DNA of 7,377 nucleotides from JBDTCS01 sp039923455 (GCA_039923455.1 JBDTCS010000110.1:1-7377), one strand, 5' to 3'; counted from the stretch's first letter, positions 1 through 6,245 are shown. Numbers and translations are program-made. The notes: generated by a model not told the origin, from the letters alone.

Positions 1-1
1 A

Positions 2-769
2 AGCGGAGAGGTGCTTTATGAAGAACCAAGCGATATTTCACCGTACGTGAACTGGAAGATTGTTCTCATTGCAGCAAACGGCACAAACAAGCGTGTTCTT
101 TTGGATTCGAAGGTGTACAGTTCAAACCTCAGCAAAAGCCCGAAGATGTCGAAGGATGCCAGTACTATTTGTTTTAACTACTGGTTCGGAAACAAGGGGG
201 CGTCGGATATTTATAAGGGGCATTGCACGTTACTGATGAAGAGCGACGGCACACTTCTGAGTGCTCTGGATAGCTTATTTGATGGGTCATGGATGCCTGA
301 TGGTTCGTTAGTATTATCTGCGACAGTCGATGAACTCTATGGAGAAAAAACATTCTATGCCGACGGACTGTATATGTTATCGGCTGACCGGTCAAAATAT
401 ACAGCGATCGGATCAGGTTTGGTAAAGCCAAAACATCCAGCCGCAAGCCCTGACGGTAAGAAGGTCGCCTTCTCCATGAATAATCACATCTGGGTAATCA
501 ATACTGATGGCACCGGACTTCGTCAAGTCACCACTGGAGACAAAGCTGAGACTCATCCCTGCTGGTCACCAGACGGAAAATATCTTGCTTGCATTGGGTA
601 TGGAACATTTGAGGTAACGTACTTTGCAGCTATAGCAGCCGTACCCTCTGATAAGACAACCACGGTGGATCTTACAAATGATTCACCGTATTGGATCAAA
701 GATCCAAACCAAAGTTCGAATGCAGGATTAGGAAGACTGACTGCGTATTCAGCTATTTCATGGAAATGA
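2..769 (+). CDS. TolB/PD40-type beta-propeller protein, 3' part
   Basis: The frame is open to the left edge, so the true start lies outside the window; the GTG at 11 is only the first start-like codon. The visible part is about 255 residues ending at TGA 767-769. Two clear PD40 (WD40-like) blades lie near residues 140-163 and 181-196, counted from the GTG. Each has an SPDGK core followed by a hydrophobic strand, and the first is followed by WVINTDGTGLRQVT. A weaker blade core, MPDGS, sits near residue 95. In TolB and related proteins these repeats build a six-bladed propeller that is usually periplasmic or surface exposed and binds proteins or glycans. The N-terminus is missing, so a signal peptide or lipobox cannot be judged. 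The exact role is unknown; TolB itself is unlikely because no Tol-Pal gene is visible nearby. It converges on the TIR gene. Confidence 0.8.
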   Translation, partial: SGEVLYEEPSDISPYVNWKIVLIAANGTNKRVLLDSKVYSSNLSKSPKMSKDASTICFNYWFGNKGASDIYKGHCTLLMKSDGTLLSALDSLFDGSWMPDGSLVLSATVDELYGEKTFYADGLYMLSADRSKYTAIGSGLVKPKHPAASPDGKKVAFSMNNHIWVINTDGTGLRQVTTGDKAETHPCWSPDGKYLACIGYGTFEVTYFAAIAAVPSDKTTTVDLTNDSPYWIKDPNQSSNAGLGRLTAYSAISWK

Positions 770-803
770 CAGATGGCTATCTGAATCGTTATTAACGCGA
801 TCA

Positions 804-840
804 AGGATTATGCATTCGGAGTGTCAGAATGAATAATCCT
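804..840. other. Long stem-loop between convergent genes
   Basis: AGGATTAT (804-811) pairs perfectly with ATAATCCT (833-840). After one G/A mismatch, CATTC (813-817) pairs with GAATG (827-831), leaving a 9-nt loop. It sits between the stop of the propeller gene (769) and the stop of the TIR gene (877). A six-A run follows it on the + strand, so neither strand has the 3' U tract of an intrinsic terminator. It may protect transcript 3' ends or block convergent readthrough. Confidence 0.5.
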
Positions 841-876
841 AAAAAACCAATAAATTCATTAATCCAGATTCAAACG

Positions 877-2571
877 TTATCTATTCGTAATTTCTAATTG
901 ACGGAGAATCTCATCAAACTCCGCCATCCCTCGCAGTGGGTCAAGATCGGGATCGTCGCGGAATTGTTCAATATATCGAAAACCCTTCTGAACAGCGCGG
1001 CGAAGATGCTCCAAGCTGCGATCGGTAGCGTGACACTGAAGATACACACAGGCGAGATTATAGACAGCCATGCCGTCCAACGATTCGACAGCTGATAGCT
1101 CATTGGCGGCTTGAAGTGCATCCGATATCTTTCCGGAATTTGAGAGCGCAAGTGCCAGTTGCGCTCGTGTATGATAATCGTCCGGGTTGAGCCGAGTGTG
1201 ACGCTCAATAATGGGTAGTGCCCGCTCCGCTGCCGCCCGTAAGCGCTCATTATCTCCAAGCTCGCGAAGCGCAATGAGGAGATTGAAATGACTAGTCCTG
1301 CTTTTCTCCCGCAGACGGACTTGTTCCTCTCGTGCGTTCACGGTCTCCTCTTTGTTCCCAAGCGCTTGATAGGCAAAGCCAAGCGCATCATAACCGGCGG
1401 CAAATTTTGAGTCGAGTTCAATGGCTCGCCAAGCAAGTCGGAGTGCGCCTTCAGCATCGCCACGCTTCAGAGTGATACCGCTCATCGCCCAAACATACTT
1501 TGCAGTTTCGCCTTCGAGTTCATGTACCTTTTCGGCTGCTACCCAAGCTCTATCGAGCAACGCGGGATTTCGGTCATAGATACGGTAAATTTCCTGCGAC
1601 ATATTGGCAATTTCTGCAAACGCTCCGGCAAAAGCCGGGTCGACGCGAACCGCTTCTTCATAGAGCGAAAGCGAACGCTCATAGTCACTTTTCGTATGGC
1701 GTCTGGAATACTCATCGCCTTTCAGATACAACTCATACGCTGCCGCACTTTCGGTCGGCTTCTTCTCTAACTTTTCCTCTTCATCCTTCGTCAGAATAAT
1801 TGCAAGACCTTCGACAATCTTCCTGGCTACCGTTTCTTGAATCTCAAAGATATCCTCCATTGTACCTTTCATCGAGTCCTGCCAGAGATGATCACCCGTA
1901 TCGATATCGAGCAGGGCTGAAGTAACTTTGATCTGATCACCGAACTTGCGGACCGATCCCTGAACAAAATACCGGATACCCATCTCCGATGCATAGACCG
2001 ATAACTGACCTTTGTATTGTTTAAACTCCTTCGTCGTTTGCTGGTCCGAGACTCGAAGTGCTTTAACATTGGAAAGTAAGCTAATCAACTCAGCAATGAT
2101 GCCGTTCGAAAACCATGCATTGTCACCGGCGGGTGAGAGATCCTCGAACGGAAGTACCATAACACTTTTTCGCACGTCCTTGACGACCATTCTTGTAACG
2201 CCATATTTATGCGCACGAAGGATAGCGTCAAAATTGGCGATCGCCACTCGTTGGATACCAGCTAAAGGATACTCGAATGACGATGGAAGTCGGACAGATT
2301 CGAGGTCAACGGGTAATACGCGCTTGCGCTTTTCGGATGCGAGCGAAAGTTCTCGGAGCACATTTTCCGATGTAACGGAATTGGGAGAGATCAGCAAAAG
2401 AAACGTTGAGCACGCATTGATGCCCTCCACGATTTCCGTAGCCCATTTTTCAGCACCAATAATCCCCACCTGATCGATCCAGACCGAAAGTCCAGCCGAC
2501 GTGAGCAGTTCCGTCAGAAGCTGCGCCTGCTCGGAATCTTGTCTCGAATAGGAAATAAAGATGTCAGCCAT
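877..2571 (-). CDS. TIR domain / TolB-N-like domain / TPR-repeat protein
   Basis: This is a 564-residue protein with three modules. Residues 1-115 are a TIR_2-type domain: it opens with DIFISYSRQD, followed by the WIDQ segment and LLLISPNSV. SENVLRELSLA then carries E74 at the position of the catalytic glutamate in NAD-cleaving TIRs. Residues 136-258 match the TolB-N-like region (COG5616) found between effector and TPRs in many adenylate cyclases and CadC-like regulators: VLPFEDLSP, FSNGI, YFVQGSVRK, GDHLW and DIFEIQ. Residues 275 to about 555 are TPR-like helical repeats. There is no signal peptide or membrane segment, so it should be cytoplasmic. ATG at 2569-2571 starts directly on the TIR strand; no good Shine-Dalgarno precedes it. 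It lies 26 nt after a secreted-protein gene on the same strand, so the two are probably co-transcribed. It may be an NADase effector or a signalling scaffold; activity is inferred only from the retained glutamate. Confidence 0.9.
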   Translation of the reverse strand: MADIFISYSRQDSEQAQLLTELLTSAGLSVWIDQVGIIGAEKWATEIVEGINACSTFLLLISPNSVTSENVLRELSLASEKRKRVLPVDLESVRLPSSFEYPLAGIQRVAIANFDAILRAHKYGVTRMVVKDVRKSVMVLPFEDLSPAGDNAWFSNGIIAELISLLSNVKALRVSDQQTTKEFKQYKGQLSVYASEMGIRYFVQGSVRKFGDQIKVTSALLDIDTGDHLWQDSMKGTMEDIFEIQETVARKIVEGLAIILTKDEEEKLEKKPTESAAAYELYLKGDEYSRRHTKSDYERSLSLYEEAVRVDPAFAGAFAEIANMSQEIYRIYDRNPALLDRAWVAAEKVHELEGETAKYVWAMSGITLKRGDAEGALRLAWRAIELDSKFAAGYDALGFAYQALGNKEETVNAREEQVRLREKSRTSHFNLLIALRELGDNERLRAAAERALPIIERHTRLNPDDYHTRAQLALALSNSGKISDALQAANELSAVESLDGMAVYNLACVYLQCHATDRSLEHLRRAVQKGFRYIEQFRDDPDLDPLRGMAEFDEILRQLEITNR

Positions 2572-2597
2572 GGGATCGAGTTGATTATCGCGCTTTG

Positions 2598-3068
2598 CTA
2601 TTTAGGAGCTTTCGGCTCTTCGAAAAACTCTTGGTAATAGACTGATGCCATCGTTGACTTCATCAAGACTCGCTTGTTGCCGAATGTCCAGAACCGAGCG
2701 AGGAGCTCGGTGCCGGCAACTTCATCCTTATGCACTCCGATCCGATTCTCGAGCAATGCCATGATCTTGATCCCGCTATCGCGTGCGATATATTCATCAC
2801 TGCTCGATTTCCAGAAAAAGGCGGAGACGTTTCCGTTGGTGTCGAGTGCAAGTCGCGCACGTCCACGGCGAATGCCAAACATTGCTACACCATCGAATGC
2901 GTAATCGTAATTCTCCTCCGCACGATCGAGCTTTTCTTCACTCGCAGCGTGGAGAAGCATCCGCACTTCGGAAAGTGAATGGCCGAGATAGACCACCTGT
3001 GCGGATGCACTTGGGGCGAATGCAAGCACAATGAGTATGATAGAAAAAACACGAGTACGATTTGTCAT
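2598..3068 (-). CDS. Small secreted protein of unknown function
   Basis: I chose ATG 3066-3068, which gives 156 residues with a good signal peptide: basic MTNRTR, a hydrophobic core (SIILIVLAFA) and a cleavage site after SASA before Q24. The frame stays open upstream to a TTG at 3126-3128, but that start would put 20 charged residues before the signal peptide. The mature part is about 133 residues, mixed and charged, with an apparent alpha/beta pattern (SEVRMLLHAASEEKLDRAEE, then MFGIRRGRARLALD) and no cysteine. It shows no lipobox and no C-terminal anchor. I do not recognise a family. The stop (TAG, 2598-2600) is 26 nt before the TIR/TPR start, so it is probably the first gene of that operon and its product probably periplasmic or secreted. 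Confidence 0.75.
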   Translation of the reverse strand: MTNRTRVFSIILIVLAFAPSASAQVVYLGHSLSEVRMLLHAASEEKLDRAEENYDYAFDGVAMFGIRRGRARLALDTNGNVSAFFWKSSSDEYIARDSGIKIMALLENRIGVHKDEVAGTELLARFWTFGNKRVLMKSTMASVYYQEFFEEPKAPK

Positions 3069-3136
3069 ATTCGATAATGTATCGTTCTTGATCTTCGATT
3101 CCGGAGCTTCCTCTACCGAGATCAACAATCCGTGTC

Positions 3137-3184
3137 ACCTACTAATGCTAGCACCTATTAATGCTAGCGCCTACTAATGCGAGC
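3137..3184. repeat. Three tandem 16-bp repeats
   Basis: Three adjoining 16-nt units occupy 3137-3152, 3153-3168 and 3169-3184. Their consensus is ACCTACTAATGCTAGC, with one change in unit 2 (C to T) and two in unit 3. A partial fourth unit (ACCT) follows. Units 1 and 2 end in the palindrome GCTAGC. The array lies 69 nt upstream of the ATG of the leftward secreted-protein gene, so it could be an operator array in that promoter or a small tandem-repeat locus. Confidence 0.85.
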
Positions 3185-3339
3185 ACCTGTTCCACCGAAC
3201 TCAAGGATCCTTCGTGCAACGACAGTATGCGTTCGACGATGGCTGGTTCGGATCGGAGGGCGAAGAGCTTGGTTGATTATCTATTTTCGCTATGGGCCAG
3301 CTTGATGATAACCAAATAATAGCCACAAAATACTACTCT

Positions 3340-3517
3340 TTTACCCCTCTTTCACGGTGCGCCTGTGCCGCGCTCGGCCGGATGGACGATCCGTCGCTGA
3401 GCCATTCCGGAGTATTTGTGCCAGACCATAGTTCGATCACATGGTAGTATCCGGATGTTGCAACGTCCATAACTTCCGCGAGATTTTCGAAGCCGTGACT
3501 TCAGTCACGGTTTTTTT
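3340..3517 (+). ncRNA. Candidate structured small RNA with its own terminator
   Basis: No convincing gene lies here, yet three stem-loops follow one another. The first (3372-3402) pairs GCTCGGC with GCTGAGC (one G-U pair), then CGGAT with ATCCG, giving 12 base pairs with a 2-nt bulge and a 5-nt loop. The second pairs TCCGGA 3406-3411 with TCCGGA 3450-3455 and encloses ACCAT 3425-3429 with ATGGT 3441-3445. The third is the intrinsic terminator at 3490-3518. The only annotated genes to the left are on the other strand, so the terminator needs a + strand transcript starting in this gap. The 5' end given is a guess, no promoter was found and no known RNA family was recognised. Confidence 0.3.
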
Positions 3518-3518
3518 A
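3490..3518 (+). terminator. Intrinsic terminator
   Basis: CCGTGAC (3493-3499) and GTCACGG (3504-3510) form a perfect stem around the loop TTCA, followed by seven T (3511-3517). Flanking A and G residues can extend the stem into the T run. The orientation is + strand only. Stems of the type GCCGTGACTTCAGTCACGG are also seen at ends of IS200/IS605-type elements, so a remnant of such an end is an alternative; no transposase is present. Confidence 0.75.
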
Positions 3519-3999
3519 TGACTTTAAGTTGCAAAGTGGTGACTTTCGGTACCTCTATTTGCGAACAAATTGTGCCATTTTTGTAAGCGACCTTGAATGA
3601 GCATTTTAGGAAAACAAAGGAGCCGAAAACTGTGCAGAGAAGGCAATTTGTCAAAAGCAAAGCAGGAGTGTATTATGATGTTTCGCCCGAATCCCTATGG
3701 AATGGTTTGCGGGCTATTCCATCATCTCCTCAATTAGAGTACTATTCTAGTAACGACAGGAATACCCTCACTCACCATCTTTGTGCACGTTCAAATCGAC
3801 AACAGACAATTATGACAGTGCGAATGATTGGTTTCGAAGTGGCGCACATGCGCAACAAAAGATGCCGGCAGGTACGGATGCTTCCAAAGTTACGTAGGTT
3901 TCTACGTAACGAGGTTTCGCGATTTCCGGTCATTTTTGTATTGTCGTTACGGACAAACCGTACGAACGATCATACTCTGACTTCCTTCCGAAGATACCC
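3519..3999. other. Long leader region of the AraC gene
   Basis: This 481-nt stretch carries no gene that I trust. A TTG-started frame (3593-4012) covers much of it, but it is arginine-rich, lacks a recognisable domain and runs into the AraC start. The stretch holds ATTTTTGTAAGCGAC (3577-3591), TTTTAGGA (3604-3611), the TACGTA hairpin (3889-3910) and ATTTTTGTATTGTCG (3932-3946), all of which recur in the same order upstream of the first DUF4402 gene. It is probably a regulatory leader. Confidence 0.5.
3889..3910. promoter_or_regulatory. TACGTA inverted repeat, copy A
   Basis: GTTACGTAG (3889-3897) pairs perfectly with CTACGTAAC (3902-3910) around the 4-nt loop GTTT. Each arm contains the self-palindrome TACGTA, so the site is at once an inverted repeat and a direct repeat with 12-nt spacing. 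It lies 89 nt before the AraC start. A near-identical copy lies upstream of the first DUF4402 gene. It may be a regulator site or an RNA hairpin in the leader. Confidence 0.55.
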
Positions 4000-4614
4000 A
4001 TGGACCACATAAACCAAAAGGACCGCAAGACGATCATCTATATTAAGAACATGGTGAGTAGGTTAGGCATCGCTATGGTCCAATCCAAACTTGAGGCACT
4101 CAACCTCCAGTATACGGGGGTTTTCCTCGGCAAAATTGAACTCAGCGATCCTGTCTCCAAGGCTGATCTAAAGGATCTTACGGAGTTGCTTCGACCATAC
4201 GACTTCCATATTATAGAAGATCAAGCAACGATCACTGTCGAGCGAATCAAAGCGCTCATCATCGATCAGATCCTCCTGAGCGAGGATGGCCCTAAACCCG
4301 ATTATACCAAATTAATTAGTAACACCCTTGGTAGGCATTATTCCCATCTCTCCCAAATTTTCAGTAACCATGAGCACATTACGATCGAACGGTTCTATAT
4401 CGGTCAGAAGCTCGAACGGGCGATGGAGTTGCTCGAAAATGAAGAATTGACCGTCACCGAGATCGCTATTCGTCTTCATTATTCCAGCGTTGCCCACTTT
4501 TCGACGCAGTTTAAGCATATCACTGGGTTTACTCCCAAGAGTTATCGCCAAGAGCGCCCCCAAATTCGTAAGGGACGGGACGCGGCAATTAATATGGAAA
4601 AGATTCTGGCTTAA
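4000..4614 (+). CDS. AraC-type regulator with HMA-like N-terminal domain
   Basis: The protein has 204 residues. The C-terminal 100 are a clear AraC double helix-turn-helix: first helix pair near 103-123 (LISNTLGRHYSHLSQIF), linker FYIGQKLERAMELL, second HTH near 152-183 (VTEIAIRLHYSSVAHFSTQF) and the closing TGFTPKSYR. Residues 11-73 resemble the small HMA-like N-terminal domain seen with this HTH in Bacteroidota, including the YIKNMV segment. In the relatives I recall, a CxxC-type pair follows KNMV; here the segment reads KNMVSRLG and both cysteines are absent, so thiol-based metal binding is unlikely. ATG 4000-4002 is chosen for domain fit; GAAG at 3990-3993 is a weak ribosome site. No hairpin terminator follows. 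It may control itself or the DUF4402 genes 800 nt downstream; that is inference. Confidence 0.9.
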   Translation: MDHINQKDRKTIIYIKNMVSRLGIAMVQSKLEALNLQYTGVFLGKIELSDPVSKADLKDLTELLRPYDFHIIEDQATITVERIKALIIDQILLSEDGPKPDYTKLISNTLGRHYSHLSQIFSNHEHITIERFYIGQKLERAMELLENEELTVTEIAIRLHYSSVAHFSTQFKHITGFTPKSYRQERPQIRKGRDAAINMEKILA

Positions 4615-4847
4615 GTATAACATTTCACCACTACTCTATTGTGTATGTTTGTGGTACGTAAGAGCACAAGCGCTTGCAGACTTGAAAATTGGGATCGACG
4701 CACAACCCATCTGGGATGATAGCAACCACAGTCACGACGTGCATGCTACTCTCCTCGGGCGAAGATGGAGCGAGCGTAGCACGATCCAGATGAGGAAGGT
4801 GGGAGGTTGCAGTTTCACTGTCATTCACTTCAAGTGGTTTCGATGAT

Positions 4848-4893
4848 TGTTCTTTGATCTGTTCTTTCGAAGGGTTCTTTCGAGTTGTTCTTA
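4848..4893. repeat. Four imperfect TGTTCTTT direct repeats
   Basis: TGTTCTTT-like octamers start at 4848, 4860, 4873 (GGTTCTTT) and 4886 (TGTTCTTA), spaced 12, 13 and 13 nt apart. The tract is pyrimidine-rich on the + strand. It may be simple-sequence drift or a set of protein-binding boxes. Confidence 0.4.
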
Positions 4894-5197
4894 AGGCCTG
4901 TCTTCTGATGTTTCCCTCAGGAGATGTGTCTGAGCGAGAGTTGCACCGCTCACGACATTTCGAATTCGCATTCGACCCTGTGTGTGGGTCTCTTCAAATT
5001 AAGTCTGCCAAGACGAACATTGCCTGGGTTGCTTCCCGAGCAGTGATCATGGGCTCCTATAGCTGTTATCGCGCGAACTTCTCCTAAGAGTTCGTGACGT
5101 TACGACTGCTGAGCTGCTCCAATTTTTGTAGCGACTTTTAGGATGGAGTGTTGGGAGACCAGCGGAAATCCTCGCGGTGGAGAAGAATTTTCAAAAC

Positions 5198-5217
5198 TTA
5201 CGTAGTTCTCTACGTAA
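5198..5217. promoter_or_regulatory. TACGTA inverted repeat, copy B
   Basis: TTACGTAG (5198-5205) pairs perfectly with CTACGTAA (5210-5217) around the loop TTCT. It matches copy A at 3889-3910 in both arms and in the following CGA, with a different loop. It lies about 200 nt before the first DUF4402 start. There is no T run after it, so it is not an intrinsic terminator. Confidence 0.55.
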
Positions 5218-5351
5218 CGAAAGGACTTCCAAGCCCACTAATTTTGCATTCGTAGTCAAGGGCACACTGCTCCTAAGTTAAAACGAAGCTATAACGACAT
5301 GCAAGAGCATGCATGAGATTGTTCTCGATTTATTGGTAGCAATCCGTTAGC

Positions 5352-5378
5352 TTGTGATACGTAACCTGTTCGTATAAA
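5352..5378 (+). promoter_or_regulatory. Possible promoter of the first DUF4402 gene
   Basis: TTGTGA (5352-5357) and TATAAA (5373-5378) resemble -35 and -10 boxes with a 15-nt spacer, shorter than the ideal 17. The spacer begins with another TACGTA (5358-5363), so a protein that binds TACGTA would cover the promoter. The ATG follows 37 nt after the -10-like box. If this lineage uses the Bacteroidota-type promoter (TTTG and TAnnTTTG), this call may be wrong. Confidence 0.3.
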
Positions 5379-5414
5379 CTGGCGTCTCCTATCGCCACTG
5401 ATTATTTCGACCAA

Positions 5415-6032
5415 ATGACAATTCGATCTATTGTGCGCAAGCATACGCTCGCACTGTGCCTCATTGTGATTTGCGGCTCTGCCGCCCACGCTCAGAATAG
5501 CGATCACGTCACTGTGAACGAAGGCGCGACTATTGCGCAGCCACTGCGGCTGACCAAAGTGAGCGACCTGCAGTGGGGCGGCATCATTACGGGATCGGTG
5601 CAGGGAAACGTCGTCTTGGCAGCAAGCGGCAACTCCTTCACGGAAACGTTTCCGACAGGCCTCAACGGTCCCGTCGCGTTCACCGGCCACAGCCTGAGTA
5701 TTACCGCGCCATCAATTGCGGGATTTACCGTTACGGGCGAGCCTGGAATGAGTTATAGCATCACAGTGAACCCGGGGGCTTCGCATGTTTATTGCGGCTC
5801 CAATGCGATGCTCGTATCGCTTGCGTTTCCAAGGGCGGCAACGGTAAATGGCGTTGCTTCGAGCGGACACATGGATTCGCAAGATGGCGACCTGAGCCAG
5901 CTTTCTGCGGCAAGCAGCTGCGCAAGCTTCGGAACAGACGCCTGGGTTATTGGCGGGACGCTGACCGTCGGAGCAAATCAGCCAAGCGGACACTACGCCG
6001 GCACCTTCGTAGTAACGATTTGCTACCAATAG
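5415..6032 (+). CDS. DUF4402-type secreted protein (first of three)
   Basis: The protein has 205 residues. A signal peptide covers residues 1-26: basic MTIRSIVRKH, a hydrophobic core and the AHA cleavage site before Q27. The mature part follows the DUF4402 pattern: an early strand GATIAQPLRL, then LQWGGII at the usual FG-I position, glycine- and threonine-rich beta strands, and the closing SGHYAGTFVVTICYQ. Proteins of this family are exported beta-sandwiches related in layout to coat/pilin-like (SCPU-type) subunits, with roles mostly unproven. Unlike its neighbour, the mature protein has three cysteines (127, 169, 203), so a disulfide is possible. ATG 5415-5417 is preceded by an A-rich leader (CGACCAA) and no Shine-Dalgarno. 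It is probably the first gene of the cluster, though 275 nt separate it from the next. Confidence 0.85.
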   Translation: MTIRSIVRKHTLALCLIVICGSAAHAQNSDHVTVNEGATIAQPLRLTKVSDLQWGGIITGSVQGNVVLAASGNSFTETFPTGLNGPVAFTGHSLSITAPSIAGFTVTGEPGMSYSITVNPGASHVYCGSNAMLVSLAFPRAATVNGVASSGHMDSQDGDLSQLSAASSCASFGTDAWVIGGTLTVGANQPSGHYAGTFVVTICYQ

Positions 6033-6059
6033 AACCATCTGCTATCAATAGGATAGCAG
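6021..6059 (+). other. Stem-loop and short duplication at the 3' end of the first DUF4402 gene
   Basis: CTGCTATC (6039-6046) pairs perfectly with GATAGCAG (6052-6059) around AATAG. No T run follows, so it is not a standard terminator, though it could stabilise the 3' end of the upstream message. Its left arm and loop repeat the last codons of the gene: TGCTACCAATAG (6021-6032, including the stop) reappears as TGCTATCAATAG (6040-6051). Confidence 0.5.
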
Positions 6060-6245
6060 CGGCTCACAATGCACTTCCGTTATTGCGGATGGCTACATGA
6101 GCTACAAAGAAAAGTTTTGCTTTATCGGCAAATACGGGTCTGCTACTTATTGTAGTAGCCTCATCGCGGACCGGGCCTTGTTGGTTCGGCTCGCAAAACT
6201 TCAAAGGGCCAGCCTTGCGGCCGACCCCTTGGAGCGTATTGTAAA
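6060..6245. other. Gap between the first and second DUF4402 genes
   Basis: No credible gene is seen here. The gap (6033-6307 in full) holds a small hairpin, GCTACT (6142-6147) with AGTAGC (6154-6159), and a GC-rich stretch with several GGCC tetramers around 6172-6226 that could fold as RNA. No intrinsic terminator was found. The second gene therefore may have its own promoter or be reached by readthrough. Confidence 0.4.

Larger units (their letters stand above)
4615..5414. other. Long gap without a convincing gene
   Basis: In these 800 nt I see only weak open frames: a TTG-started 77-codon frame at 4854-5087 and a 65-codon frame on the minus strand at 4631-4828, neither with a recognisable domain or ribosome site. 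The gap holds four TTCTT-core direct repeats (4848-4893), a stem-loop with CGAACT/AGTTCG arms (5074-5094), four CTCCTA boxes (5054, 5081, 5270, 5386), TACGTA boxes at 4655 and 5358, and copy B of the TACGTA inverted repeat. It is probably a regulatory region or decayed sequence ahead of the DUF4402 genes. Confidence 0.5.

Noticed and set aside
2012..2473. 153-codon + strand frame opposite the TIR domain
   Set aside because: It is antisense to a clearly conserved TIR/TolB-N coding region and has no recognisable domain.
3137..3184. CRISPR array
   Set aside because: The three 16-bp units adjoin directly without spacers, and no cas gene is present.
3227..3319. 30-codon ATG-started frame with a hydrophobic end (LFSLWASLM)
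   Set aside because: Too short to judge, and no ribosome site; it could be a peptide in the putative RNA region but nothing supports it.
3425..3445. tRNA-like T arm (GTTCGATC)
   Set aside because: The flanking bases do not form the 5-bp T stem, and no acceptor or anticodon arm can be built around it.
3490..3518. IS200/IS605 element end
   Set aside because: The hairpin sequence resembles such ends, but there is no transposase or second end in the window, and the T7 run makes an intrinsic terminator the simpler reading.
3593..4012. 139-codon open frame upstream of and overlapping the AraC start
   Set aside because: It starts at TTG without a ribosome site, is arginine-rich with no domain, and spans the TACGTA hairpin and other leader blocks; best read as a chance frame in a regulatory region.
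4631..4828. 65-codon minus-strand frame after the AraC gene
   Set aside because: No domain, no ribosome site and a composition unlike the neighbouring proteins.
4854..5087. 77-codon open frame between the AraC and DUF4402 genes
   Set aside because: TTG start inside the TTCTT repeats, no ribosome site and no recognisable motif. The N-terminus is hydrophobic but not a good signal peptide.
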